In this document: positions 51,337 through 59,135 of the stretch, one piece after another | Layout: the number at the start of each line of letters is the position of its first letter | How positions within the stretch are numbered: the first letter of the stretch is position 1 | Origin: Amycolatopsis sp. cg9 | GTDB lineage: Bacteria; Actinomycetota; Actinomycetes; Mycobacteriales; Pseudonocardiaceae | Direction: 5' to 3' | Length of the DNA stretch: 64,000 nucleotides | NCBI RefSeq assembly: GCF_041346945.1 | Contig: NZ_CP166850.1 | Location: 7,796,501 to 7,860,500 of the forward strand | Translations under genes and position numbers: made by a program | The notes under the pieces: generated by a model | Database searches by the model: none | Seen by the model: only the letters and a program-made list of their open reading frames with translations | Told to the model about the DNA's origin: nothing

Positions 51337-52955
51337 CGCACGGCGGCCCGCTCGATGATCGCTCCCGTGTCGACGCCGGCCGGGAGCGTGCCGAACGCGA
51401 TGCCCCAGTCGCCGCCGAAGCGGGAGGCGCAGAACGCGTCGGCCACCGCGGGGTGGCCGTGGCGCACCAGCAGCGACCCCTGCAGGACCAGCGCCATCGA
51501 CTCGACCACCCGCCGCGCCCGGTACTCGATCGCGTCGAGGTCGGTCAGCTCCTTGCGGAGGCGGTCGACGGCGTCGTCCAGCCGCGTGTCACCGCCGGCG
51601 GCCTGCTCGACCTCGGCGAAGAACGCGGCCACCGATTCGGGCTGCTTTCCCATGGCGCGCAAGGCGTCCAGCGCCGCCACGTTGCCCGAACCCTCCCAGA
51701 TGGACGACAGCGGGGCCTCGCGGTAGAGCCGCGGCATGCCCGACTCTTCGACGTAGCCGTTGCCGCCGAAGCATTCGAGGGCCTCGGCCGCGTGCACCGG
51801 CGCCCGCTTGCACACCCAGTACTTCGACACCGCGAGCCCGAGCCGCCGGAACGCCTGCTCCTGCGGGTCTCCGGGCCGGTCGCCCGCCGCGGCCAGCCGC
51901 ATCGCCACCGTCGTCGCGGCTTCGGACTCGACCACGAGGTCGGCCAGGACGTTCGCCATCAGCGGCTGGTCGACGAGCGCCGCGCCGAACGCGTGGCGGT
52001 GGGTCGCGTGGTGCACCGCACGGACCGTGCCCAGCCGCATCCCGGACGCGCTGCCCAGCGTGCAGTCCAGCCGGGTGTTGTTGACCATCTCGATGATCGT
52101 GCGGACCCCGCGGCCCTCTTCGCCGACCAGCCAGCCGACGGCGTTGTCGTACTCGATCTCCGAGGAGGCGTTCGACCGGTTGCCCAGCTTGTCCTTCAGC
52201 CGCTGCAGCCGGATCGGGTTGCGCGAGCCGTCGGGCAGGACGCGGGGGAGCAGGAAGCACGACAGCCCGCCCGGCGCCTGGGCGAGGGTCAGGAACAGGT
52301 CCGACATCGGCGCGGAGGTGAACCACTTGTGCCCGACGAGGGTGTAGCTGCCGTCCGCGGCCGGGGTCGCCGTGGTCGTGTTGGCGCGGACGTCGGAGCC
52401 GCCCTGCTTCTCGGTCATCGACATGCCCGCGATCAGGCCGCCCTTGGTGCTCGGCTCGCGCAGCCCGAAGTCGTACTCGGTCGCGGCCAGCAGCGGCTCG
52501 TACCGCGCGGCGAGCTCCGGGTTGGCCCGCAGCGCCGGGATCGCCGCGTACGTCATCGAAATCGGGCAGCTGTGGCCGAACTCGGCCTGGCCCCACACGT
52601 AGAACTTCGCCGCGCGCGCCGCGTGCGCGCCTTCGCGGTCGTCGCGCCACGGCGTGCCGTGCAGCCCGTGCGACACCGCGACGTCCATGAGGTCGTGCCA
52701 GTGCGGGTGGAACTCGACCTCGTCGATCCGGTTCCCGTAGCGGTCGTGCGTGCGCAGCACCGGCTCGTTCTCGTTGACCAGCCGGCCCCACTCCTGGACC
52801 TGCTCGCTGCCGGCGAGCCGGCCCAGCTCGTGCAGCTCGCCGGCCGCCCACCCGGCACCGGCGCGCTCGAGCCCGGCCAGCAGCGCCGGGTCGTCGGCGA
52901 CGTCGTGGCCGGCCAGGGGCGGGACCTGGTTGGTGACCTCATGCGTGGCGGGCAT
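51333..52955 (-). CDS. Acyl-CoA dehydrogenase family protein, AidB-like
   Basis: 540 aa, longer than standard acyl-CoA dehydrogenases (about 390), as in AidB. Motifs: MTEKQGGSDVRANTT (FAD/substrate loop), GHKWFTSAPMSDLFL, LECFGGNGYVEESGMPRLYREAPLSSIWEGSGNV (very close to AidB; it carries the catalytic-region Glu). AidB binds DNA and FAD in the alkylation response of E. coli; a similar role is possible. Encoded downstream of, and overlapping by 17 bp, a TetR gene that should regulate it. Confidence 0.9.
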   Translation of the reverse strand: MPATHEVTNQVPPLAGHDVADDPALLAGLERAGAGWAAGELHELGRLAGSEQVQEWGRLVNENEPVLRTHDRYGNRIDEVEFHPHWHDLMDVAVSHGLHGTPWRDDREGAHAARAAKFYVWGQAEFGHSCPISMTYAAIPALRANPELAARYEPLLAATEYDFGLREPSTKGGLIAGMSMTEKQGGSDVRANTTTATPAADGSYTLVGHKWFTSAPMSDLFLTLAQAPGGLSCFLLPRVLPDGSRNPIRLQRLKDKLGNRSNASSEIEYDNAVGWLVGEEGRGVRTIIEMVNNTRLDCTLGSASGMRLGTVRAVHHATHRHAFGAALVDQPLMANVLADLVVESEAATTVAMRLAAAGDRPGDPQEQAFRRLGLAVSKYWVCKRAPVHAAEALECFGGNGYVEESGMPRLYREAPLSSIWEGSGNVAALDALRAMGKQPESVAAFFAEVEQAAGGDTRLDDAVDRLRKELTDLDAIEYRARRVVESMALVLQGSLLVRHGHPAVADAFCASRFGGDWGIAFGTLPAGVDTGAIIERAAVR

Positions 52956-53544
52956 CGGAACCTCCTAGAGCGCGGACGACGAACGTGCGGAGCTCGGCGA
53001 CGTCACCGGCGTTGCCGCTGGTCAACGGGCCGATCAGGACTTCGGCGGCGGCACCGACCAGCGCGGCGGCGGTCAGCCGGCCGTCCTGCGGCGGCAGCGC
53101 GCCCTGCCGCACCCCGGCGGCGACGTGTTCGGCGACGACCTCGGTGAACGCGCGTCGGAACTCCAGTCGTTCGGCGTCGATCAGCGCGTCGACCGGCTCG
53201 GCGAGCAGCGCGTAGGCCTGCCGAGGCGCCTTCAGCGCGCGCTGGGCGAAGGTCTCGAACACGGCCAGGACCCGCTCGGCGGGCTCACCCGGCCGCGCGG
53301 AGGCCGCCCGCACGGCTTCGACTTCCCGCGTCACGACCTGCCGGAACACGTGCACGACCAGGTCGGCCTTGGTGGGGAAGTGCTGGTAGACGCTGCCCAC
53401 GGCGACGCCGGCGCGGTCGGCGACCGCGGCGACGGAACACCCGCTGTAGCCGTGCTCGGCGAGCTGCTCGGTCGCCGCGGCGACGATCGTCTCGCGCTGG
53501 GCGTCCAGGCGTTCCTGCACCTTCGGGGTGCGACGGTAGGGCAC
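52939..53544 (-). CDS. TetR family transcriptional regulator
   Basis: 201 aa from GTG 53544. HTH about 30-70 (CSVAAVADRAGVAVGSVYQHFPTKADL). First gene of an operon with the AidB-like gene (17-bp overlap). A -35 TTGACT and -10 TTCACT 18 bp apart put the transcription start at the GTG, so the mRNA is leaderless. A TGAAGCA-N9-TGCTTCA dyad covers this promoter and is its likely operator. Confidence 0.92.
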   Translation of the reverse strand: MPYRRTPKVQERLDAQRETIVAAATEQLAEHGYSGCSVAAVADRAGVAVGSVYQHFPTKADLVVHVFRQVVTREVEAVRAASARPGEPAERVLAVFETFAQRALKAPRQAYALLAEPVDALIDAERLEFRRAFTEVVAEHVAAGVRQGALPPQDGRLTAAALVGAAAEVLIGPLTSGNAGDVAELRTFVVRALGGSDARHA

Positions 53545-53553
53545 GTCAAGAAG

Positions 53554-53581
53554 TGAAGCACTGATTCATTGCTTCAGTCAA
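53554..53581 (-). promoter_or_regulatory. Promoter/operator of the TetR-aidB operon
   Basis: Dyad TGAAGCA-N9-TGCTTCA (53554-53576) with 7-bp perfect arms; minus-strand -35 TTGACT (53581-53576) and -10 TTCACT end 7 nt before GTG 53544. The repeat sits in the spacer, the place for repression. Confidence 0.7.
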
Positions 53582-54033
53582 CGCTCCAGCAGCCGCTTCG
53601 CGCCCTGCACCTCGGCCTCGACGTCGGCCCGAAGCTTGCGGCGCAGCAGGGGTTCGGCCAGCCAGCGCAGGGGAGCGGCGAACCCGAACGCGATCCGCCG
53701 CGTCACCCGGGTCCCGCCGGCCACCGGCACGCACGCGAAGGACGCTTCGAACGTCGACACCCGCCGCGCGAGCCGGTTCTCCGGGCGGTCGGGCAGGCAC
53801 ACGTCGACGCGCTCACCCGGCGTCAGCGTCATCCGCGACACGATCTTCGGCCCCGGGCCCAGCCCGGGCAGCGCCGAGCGGAACCGGAACTCGGTGACGC
53901 CGCCCTCCCGGCGCACCCAGTCGATCGGGCCGAGCTTGCGGTCGACCTCCGCGTACCGCCGCGGATCCATCACCAGGTCCAGGAAGGCTTCGGGGGTGCA
54001 CGACAAGGTCTCTTCCACGGTCACATCCACCAT
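53578..54033 (-). CDS. SRPBCC (polyketide cyclase-like) protein
   Basis: 151 aa from ATG 54033 (MVDVTVEETLSCTPEAFLDLVMDPRRYAEVDRKLG). START-like fold: RIAFGFAAPLRWLAEPLLRRKLRADVEAEVQGAKRLLE is the long C-terminal helix. No ribosome site; a TACTCT -10 lies 6 nt upstream, so a leaderless mRNA is likely. Divergent from a TetR gene with only 22 bp between the start codons. Ligand unknown. Confidence 0.88.
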   Translation of the reverse strand: MVDVTVEETLSCTPEAFLDLVMDPRRYAEVDRKLGPIDWVRREGGVTEFRFRSALPGLGPGPKIVSRMTLTPGERVDVCLPDRPENRLARRVSTFEASFACVPVAGGTRVTRRIAFGFAAPLRWLAEPLLRRKLRADVEAEVQGAKRLLER

Positions 54034-54055
54034 AGAAAGAGAGTAGTTTCTCACT
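54034..54055. promoter_or_regulatory. 22-bp divergent promoter between SRPBCC and TetR
   Basis: Two leaderless promoters share 22 bp. Minus -10 TACTCT (54045-54040) and plus -10 TAGTTT (54044-54049) overlap by 2 bp, each 6 nt from its ATG. AGAAA-N8-TTTCT (54034-54051) is a candidate operator. Both -35 regions lie inside the opposite gene. Confidence 0.6.
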
Positions 54056-54661
54056 ATGGCCCGTACAACCCCCGGCGTCACCCGCCGCCGCATCCTCGAC
54101 GAAGCCGTCCACCTCTTCGCCACCCGCGGCTACGACGCCACCTCCGTCGCCGACATCCAGGCCGCGTGCGGCCTCAACCCCGGCAGCGGCGCCCTCTACA
54201 AGCACTTCCCGTCCAAAGCCGCCCTCCTCGAAGCCGCCGTCCACGACAACCTCTCGCGGCTGACGACCCGCACCGCCGAAACCACCTCACTCCCGTCCGA
54301 CCCCCGCGAAGCCCTGCGCGAACTCGCCGACGTCGTCTGGGCCTTCATGGCCGCCGACCGCAACCTCATCCGCCTGATGATCCGCGAATTCACCGGCTTC
54401 CCCGACCTGTTCGAGCGCATGTGGCAAGGCGTCGTCGCCACCGTCTACCGCCGGGGCACCGAATGGATCACCGCACTGCGCGACGAGGGGAGGACGACCG
54501 TCACCGACCCGGAAGCCACCGCCGCGGTGCTCGTCGCCTCGCTGACCTACTACCCGATCCTCGACGTCCTCATCGGACACACCCCCGGCGACCTCGAACC
54601 GGACCGCTTCCTCACCGCCTGGCTCGACGCCTCCGTCGCCGCGCTCAACCTGCGCGGCTGA
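54056..54661 (+). CDS. TetR family transcriptional regulator
   Basis: 201 aa. HTH about 20-60 (TSVADIQAACGLNPGSGALYKHFPSKAAL). C-terminal TetR_C_36-like domain (MAADRNLIRLMIREFTGFPDLFERMW). ATG 54056 is 6 nt after its -10 (leaderless). Divergent SRPBCC gene is the probable target. The 3' end overlaps a decayed P-loop kinase gene by 17 bp. Confidence 0.92.
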   Translation: MARTTPGVTRRRILDEAVHLFATRGYDATSVADIQAACGLNPGSGALYKHFPSKAALLEAAVHDNLSRLTTRTAETTSLPSDPREALRELADVVWAFMAADRNLIRLMIREFTGFPDLFERMWQGVVATVYRRGTEWITALRDEGRTTVTDPEATAAVLVASLTYYPILDVLIGHTPGDLEPDRFLTAWLDASVAALNLRG

Positions 54662-55027
54662 GGAACGCCGCCACCGCCCGCGGCGACCGCAGCTCCACGA
54701 CGTCCACACCGGACGTCCGCAGCACCCGCCGCAGCGCGCGCCACCCGCAGCGCACCGGCGAAAGGTTCAGCACACCGCCGTGTCCGCCGCCGCCAGCCGC
54801 ACCGCCAGGACGTCGTACGGTCCGAGGTCGCCGTCCAGGATCCACCGCCGCGCCGCGATCAGTTCCCGTTGCCGCGTCACCCACTCCGCTCGCGTCAGCC
54901 CGACCGGCCCCGGCCGCCAGAACACCGCGTCCAGTTCCACGACGGGCAGCCCGCTCAGCGCACCGAGCCGCCGCGCGAACACCGACTTCCCGGCCCCGCC
55001 GCACCCCAGCACCAGCACCCGCTCCAC
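54645..55027 (-). pseudogene. Decayed P-loop nucleotide kinase-like (topology-modulation type) gene
   Basis: Frame 1 from ATG 55027 gives VLVLGCGGAGKSVFARRLG (Walker A GCGGAGKS), VVELDAVFWRPG, then ILDGDLGPYDVLAVRLAAADTAV and a TGA. The minus-1 frame then continues LNLSPVRCGWRALRRVLRTSGVDVVELRSPRAVAAFL, the expected end of the family. A lost G in GTGGTG (now GTGTG, near 54775) explains the shift. About 50-60 residues between RALRRVL and TSGVDVV are also missing compared with the usual 170-180 aa. Probably dead. Confidence 0.7.
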
Positions 55028-55048
55028 GCCGCCATCCTCCCCGCGCGC

Positions 55049-55079
55049 TTGCGCTGGAGCGCACTCCAGCTCCTACCGT
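55049..55079 (+). promoter_or_regulatory. MerR-type promoter (19-bp spacer) before the SDR gene
   Basis: -35 TTGCGC (55049-55054), 19-bp spacer, -10 TACCGT (55074-55079). The spacer contains CTGGAG-CGCA-CTCCAG (55054-55069). A 19-bp spacer with a central dyad is the hallmark of promoters activated by MerR-family proteins. No MerR gene is in the window. Start of transcription is near ATG 55087. Confidence 0.7.
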
Positions 55080-55086
55080 CGAACCC

Positions 55087-56058
55087 ATGACCACCCCGCA
55101 GCACAAGATCGGCTCCGGCTTCGGCGCCACCAGCACCGCGGCCGAAGTCCTCGACGGCATCGACCTCACCGGCAAACTCGCCCTCGTCACCGGCGGCTAC
55201 TCCGGCATCGGCCTCGAAACCACGCGCGCCCTCGCGAACGCCGGCGCCCACGTGGTCGTCCCTGCCCGGCGCCGCGCCACCGCCGAAACCGCGCTCGAGC
55301 ACATCCCCGGCACCGAGGTCGACGAACTCGACCTCGCCGACCTGGACAGCGTCCGCGCCTTCACCGACCGCTTCCTCGCCACCGGCAGCCACCTCGACCT
55401 CGTCATCGACAGCGCCGGCATCATGGCCTGCCCCGAAACCCGCGTCGGCCCCGGCTGGGAAGCCCAGTTCGCCACCAACCACCTCGGCCACTTCGCCCTG
55501 GTCAACCGCCTCTGGCCGGCCATCGCCGACGGCGCCCGCGTCATCTCCGTCTCCTCCCGCGGCCACCACTTCTCACCGATCCGCTGGACCGACCCCCACT
55601 TCACCACCGGCTACGACAAGTGGCTCGCCTACGGCCAGGCCAAGACCGCCAACATCCTCTTCGCCGTCCACCTCGACCACTTCGGCCGCGACCGCGGCGT
55701 ACGCGCCTTCGCCCTGCACCCCGGCTCCATCCTCACCAACCTGGCCCGCCACATCCCGCAGGAAGAACGCGTCGCCCAAGGCTGGGTCGACGAAAACGGC
55801 GTCCCCAGCGGCTACTTCAAAACCCCCGAAGCCGGCGCCGCCACCCAGGTCTGGGCTGCCACCGCACCCCGGCTCGACGGCCTGGGCGGCGTCTACCTCG
55901 AAGACTGCGACATCGCCGAACTCGCCCCCGACGGCGACGGCGTGACCGACGTCGGCCTCCGCGTCGGCGTCCGCGACTACGCCGTCGACCCCGCCGAAGC
56001 CGCCCGCCTCTGGACCCTCTCGGCCGAACTCACCGGCCTCGACGCTACTTCCCGGTGA
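55087..56058 (+). CDS. Short-chain dehydrogenase/reductase (retinol dehydrogenase-like)
   Basis: 323 aa. NAD(P) motif VTGGYSGIGLETTRAL (TGxxxGIG, about 34-49); NAG replaced by DSAGIM; catalytic Ser in VISVSSRGH and YGQAKTANI (YxxxK). Similar to oxidoreductases of the WWOX/retinol dehydrogenase-like group. Preceded by a MerR-type promoter and predicted leaderless. Acts on a lipophilic aldehyde or ketone by family. 3' end overlaps the convergent DUF1345 gene by 14 bp. Confidence 0.93.
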   Translation: MTTPQHKIGSGFGATSTAAEVLDGIDLTGKLALVTGGYSGIGLETTRALANAGAHVVVPARRRATAETALEHIPGTEVDELDLADLDSVRAFTDRFLATGSHLDLVIDSAGIMACPETRVGPGWEAQFATNHLGHFALVNRLWPAIADGARVISVSSRGHHFSPIRWTDPHFTTGYDKWLAYGQAKTANILFAVHLDHFGRDRGVRAFALHPGSILTNLARHIPQEERVAQGWVDENGVPSGYFKTPEAGAATQVWAATAPRLDGLGGVYLEDCDIAELAPDGDGVTDVGLRVGVRDYAVDPAEAARLWTLSAELTGLDATSR

Positions 56059-56680
56059 TCACCCCGACCGCGATCCCCAGGATCGCCGTGTTGTAGACGA
56101 ACGACACCACGCTGTGCGTCAGCACCGTGTACCGGATCGGCCGAGCCTGAACCTCCACATCGGACGTCGCGAACGAAGTCCCCACCGTGAACGCGAGATA
56201 GGCGAAGTCCAGCAGGTTCGGCCGCTCCGTCGCCGGGAACCGCAAACCGGCCTCCGCCCGGTAGTGCAGGTGCGCGTACCGGTCCGCGTACCCGAAGTGC
56301 AGCAGGATCCACGCGGCCAGCACGGCCGGCACCGCGCTGATCTGCAGCACCGACGCGTACTCGCCGTCTTCCTCGGCGATCACGTTCGCCGCCAGGATCA
56401 ACAGCCCGGCCGACATCCCGACCACGCTCACCAGCATCGTCGCCGCGAAACTCGACCGGCGCCCCAGCAAGCTGTGCAGCCACGTCGGCTCGCCGTCGGC
56501 GGCCAGCCGGTACCGGCGGATCCGCACGAACCGCGTCACGATCACCACCACCGCCAGCACGTCCCACGCCAGCAGGAACACCATGTCCAGCCCGGTGTCC
56601 GGCGCGATCAGCCAGCCCAGCCCGAGCAGCACCAGCAGGAACTCCGCGCACTGGTACCAGATCCTCCGCAGACGACGCAC
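56045..56680 (-). CDS. DUF1345 family membrane protein
   Basis: 211 aa, about five helices. The family motif FAYLAFTVGTSFATSDVEV (YLAFTxGxxFxxSD) and the closing SVVSFVYNTAILGIAVGVI are clear. Resembles ion-channel-like pore regions; function unknown. Starts at ATG 56680. Monocistronic, convergent with the SDR gene. Confidence 0.9.
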   Translation of the reverse strand: MRRLRRIWYQCAEFLLVLLGLGWLIAPDTGLDMVFLLAWDVLAVVVIVTRFVRIRRYRLAADGEPTWLHSLLGRRSSFAATMLVSVVGMSAGLLILAANVIAEEDGEYASVLQISAVPAVLAAWILLHFGYADRYAHLHYRAEAGLRFPATERPNLLDFAYLAFTVGTSFATSDVEVQARPIRYTVLTHSVVSFVYNTAILGIAVGVITGK

Positions 56681-56729
56681 CGCGCGAAGCTAACTGCCCC
56701 CGCGTCCGACGGCACCCCGGATCACCTGG

Positions 56730-57293
56730 TCAGGTGGCGTGCTTGACCAGCGCCACCAGGTACCGGCAGGGGAGCACACCCGGGTTCGCGAACACGCAGT
56801 CCGCCGGCGCCCCCAGCTGCAGGCAGTCCCCGGCGGCCAGTTCGTGCAGCTGGGCGCCCTCGCGGAACCGCAACCGCCCGGCCAGCACCCAGATCTGCTG
56901 GTGCAGGAACGCATACGTCCCGGCCGCCATCGGCACCTCGGCACCCGGGGGCAGTTCGACCTCCACCAGCTCCAGCGGCCGGCCGCCGGCGGGGGAGACC
57001 GCGCGGCGGCGGTACCCGGTGTCCGGGTCCACCCACACCGGCTGCTCCGCCGCACGCACCAGCCGTCGCTCGTCGCCTTCGGCGCGCGCGATCAGCTCCG
57101 ACAGCGTCAGGCCCAGCGCGTCCGACAGCTTCGCCAGCAACGCCGCCGTCGGCTGCACGTCACCCCGCTCGATCTTGCCGATCATCGCGCGCGACACCCC
57201 CGACCGCTCGGCCAGCGCCGCGGCCGAAAGGCCACGGGACGTGCGGGTCGCGTGCACGGTCGCCGCCAAACGGGCGGACAGGGGATCGGTCAT
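56730..57293 (-). CDS. XRE family regulator with C-terminal cupin
   Basis: 187 aa from ATG 57293. HTH_3 about 10-65 (LSAAALAERSGVSRAMIGKIERGDVQPTAALLAKLSDALGLTLSEL), cupin about 110-180 (VELPPGAEVPMAAGTYAFLHQQIWVLAGRLRF). Typical PuuR/SutR-like HTH-cupin regulator that senses a metabolite. Divergent from a GNAT acetyltransferase gene; the 43-bp gap holds AACCAG direct repeats (57294 and 57312) that may be its site. Confidence 0.93.
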   Translation of the reverse strand: MTDPLSARLAATVHATRTSRGLSAAALAERSGVSRAMIGKIERGDVQPTAALLAKLSDALGLTLSELIARAEGDERRLVRAAEQPVWVDPDTGYRRRAVSPAGGRPLELVEVELPPGAEVPMAAGTYAFLHQQIWVLAGRLRFREGAQLHELAAGDCLQLGAPADCVFANPGVLPCRYLVALVKHAT

Positions 57294-57336
57294 AACCAGC
57301 GATACTATACGAACCAGTTTGGCTACCATATGAGCC

Positions 57337-57852
57337 ATGATTCGCGACGCCACCACCCTCGACGCCGCCGCCTGCGCGGCCATCTATGCGCCCTACGTCA
57401 CCGACACCGTCATCTCCTTCGAAACCGAGGCGCCGGGCACCGCCGAAATGGCCCGCCGCATCACCGCGGCCCACGCCTGGTTCGTCCTCGAAGACGACGG
57501 CCACCTCGCCGGCTACGCCTACGCCACCCCCTTCGCCGCCCGCGCCGCCTACCAATGGTCCTGCGAGACGAGCATCTACCTCGAACGCGGCCGCCGCCGC
57601 ACCGGAGCCGGGCGCGCCCTGTACGAAACGCTCTTCGCGCGGCTGCGCGAGCGCGGGTTCCGCCGCGCGTTCGCCGGCATGACGCTGCCGAACGAAGCGA
57701 GCGCCGGGCTGCACCGCGCCCTCGGCTTCGAACCGGCGGGCACCTACCGCCGCGTCGGCTGGAAGCACGGCGCCTGGCACGACGTCGCCTGGGTCCAGCG
57801 CGACCTTGACGCAACCGAAGGTTGCACATCGCCGCCGACCGAGCTAACGTGA
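57337..57852 (+). CDS. GNAT N-acetyltransferase, phosphinothricin acetyltransferase-like
   Basis: 171 aa. Opening IRDATTLDAAACAAIYAPYVTDTVISFE is the PAT/MnaT signature; acetyl-CoA loop GRRRTGAGRALYE (RxxGxG) and closing GFEPAGTYRRVGWKHGAWHDVAWVQRDL match the family. Such enzymes acetylate methionine derivatives or phosphinothricin. Divergent HTH-cupin regulator is the likely controller. The ArsR-module promoter begins inside its 3' end. Confidence 0.93.
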   Translation: MIRDATTLDAAACAAIYAPYVTDTVISFETEAPGTAEMARRITAAHAWFVLEDDGHLAGYAYATPFAARAAYQWSCETSIYLERGRRRTGAGRALYETLFARLRERGFRRAFAGMTLPNEASAGLHRALGFEPAGTYRRVGWKHGAWHDVAWVQRDLDATEGCTSPPTELT

Positions 57853-57870
57853 CAAGCAACCAAACGTTGC
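57806..57870 (+). promoter_or_regulatory. SRPBCC-arsR-SRPBCC operon promoter with two GCAAC-N5-GTTGC operators
   Basis: Operator 1 GCAACCGAAGGTTGC (57811-57825); operator 2 GCAACCAAACGTTGC (57856-57870), 45 bp apart. -35 TTGCAC (57822-57827) and -10 TAACGT (57845-57850) with 17-bp spacer; transcription starts near 57857, inside operator 2. ArsR encoded at 58327 is the expected repressor. Confidence 0.75.
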
Positions 57871-57883
57871 ACAAGGAGCGGGC

Positions 57884-58330
57884 ATGGACCACGGAACCCT
57901 CGAACGCGAACTCCACATCGACGCCACCCCCGACGTCGTCTTCGACGTCGTCAGCAACCCCGAACACGTCCGCGAATGGTGGCCCGACGAAGCCGAATAC
58001 CCCGTCGAACCCGGGGGAGAAGGCCACATCGCCTTCGACGGCCACCCCGTCCGCTTCACCGTCGTCGACGCCATCCCCCCGAAACTCTTCTCCTTCCGCT
58101 GGACCCACTCCGAAGGGGAGACCGCCACACCCGGCAACTCCTTCCTCGTCGTCTTCGAACTCGAACCCACCGCCACCGGCACCCGCCTGCGGATGACCGA
58201 AACCGGCTTCCGCGAACGCGGCTGGGACGAAGCCAAGATCGCCGCCGAATACGCCGACCACGAAAGCGGCTGGGACCACTTCCTGCCCCGCCTGCCCGCC
58301 TGCGCCGCCCAAGCGGGAGCCACCCGGTGA
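57884..58330 (+). CDS. SRPBCC/AHSA1 domain protein
   Basis: 148 aa. Ribosome site AAGGAG 6 nt before ATG 57884. START-like: LERELHIDATPDVVFDVVSNPEHVREWWPDEAEY, closing YADHESGWDHFLPRLPA. First gene of a three-gene operon; overlaps arsR (GTGA). Typical of proteins near ArsR that bind a small hydrophobic compound; no enzymatic motif visible. Confidence 0.92.
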   Translation: MDHGTLERELHIDATPDVVFDVVSNPEHVREWWPDEAEYPVEPGGEGHIAFDGHPVRFTVVDAIPPKLFSFRWTHSEGETATPGNSFLVVFELEPTATGTRLRMTETGFRERGWDEAKIAAEYADHESGWDHFLPRLPACAAQAGATR

Positions 58331-58659
58331 GCACCGCCGTGGACGACGACCTCTGGTCGGCCATCGGCGACCCAACCCGCCGCCGCATGCTCGACCTCCT
58401 GCTCAGCCAAGGCCGGGGGACCGCGACCAGCCTCAGCGAACACCTCCCGGTGACCCGCCAAGCCGTCGCCAAGCACCTCGCCGTCCTCGACCGCGTCGGC
58501 CTCGTGCGCGCCCAGGCCGAAGGACGCGAAAAGCAGTTCCACGTCGACGAAACCCAGCTCGCCCGCGCCGTCGCCCAGCTCGCCGACGTCGGCAACGCCT
58601 GGGACGCCCGGCTCCGCCGCATCAAGCAGATCGCCGAAACCATCGAACGGAAGAAGTAG
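58327..58659 (+). CDS. ArsR family transcriptional repressor
   Basis: 110 aa from GTG 58327. Winged helix: IGDPTRRRMLDLLLSQGRGTATSLSEHL, recognition helix VTRQAVAKHLAVLDRVGLV, wing AEGREKQFHV. No metal Cys. Flanked by two SRPBCC genes, 3 bp before the second. Probably binds the two GCAAC-N5-GTTGC operators upstream of the operon. Third ArsR/SRPBCC module here. Confidence 0.94.
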   Translation: MSTAVDDDLWSAIGDPTRRRMLDLLLSQGRGTATSLSEHLPVTRQAVAKHLAVLDRVGLVRAQAEGREKQFHVDETQLARAVAQLADVGNAWDARLRRIKQIAETIERKK

Positions 58660-58662
58660 CAA

Positions 58663-59103
58663 ATGGACATCCTGCACCGCATCGGCATCCACAACGCCAC
58701 TCCGGAGAAGGTCTACGAAGCACTCACCACGCTCGACGGCCTGTCGGCCTGGTGGACCGAAAAGACCGTGGGGGACACCGAACCCGGCGGCGTCATCGCG
58801 TTCCGCTTCGTCCCGGGCGGCTTCGACATGAAGGTCGTCGAGCTCGACCCGGGCCGGCTCGTCCGCTGGGAAGTCGTCGACGGCCCGCCGGAGTGGATCG
58901 GCACGACGATCCGCTGGGAGCTCGAACAGCGCAGCGACTACACGATCGTCCTCTTCAAGCACGAAGGCTGGCGCGAGGCGGGCGAGTTCATGCACCACTG
59001 CAGCACGAAGTGGGCGATCTACCTGATGAGCCTCAAGCAGCTCGCGGAGACCGGGGAGGGCGCCCCGGCACCGCGGGACGTGATGATCAGCGACTGGCAC
59101 TGA
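58663..59103 (+). CDS. SRPBCC domain protein
   Basis: 146 aa. START-like: LHRIGIHNATPEKVYEALTTLDGLSAWWTEKTVGD, closing MHHCSTKWAIYLMSLKQLAETGEGAPAPRD. Second SRPBCC of the operon and only weakly similar to the first, so likely a different ligand. Its stop lies 4 bp before the dif-like site, which is the right-hand edge of ordinary coding sequence here. Confidence 0.92.
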   Translation: MDILHRIGIHNATPEKVYEALTTLDGLSAWWTEKTVGDTEPGGVIAFRFVPGGFDMKVVELDPGRLVRWEVVDGPPEWIGTTIRWELEQRSDYTIVLFKHEGWREAGEFMHHCSTKWAIYLMSLKQLAETGEGAPAPRDVMISDWH

Positions 59104-59107
59104 CGTT

Positions 59108-59135
59108 ACTTGACATAATGTACATTATCGGCACT
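59108..59135 (-). other. dif: Chromosomal dif site (XerCD recombination site)
   Basis: Read on the minus strand: AGTGCCGATAA (11-bp arm), TGTACA (6-bp centre), TTATGTCAAGT (11-bp arm). The E. coli dif is, from memory, GGTGCGCATAA-TGTATA-TTATGTTAAAT; the match is 22 of 28, with the inner ATAA/TTATG and ends conserved, and it fits the actinobacterial consensus I recall. dif marks the replication terminus, where XerC and XerD resolve chromosome dimers. It lies 4 bp after an operon end, outside genes. Confidence 0.8.
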
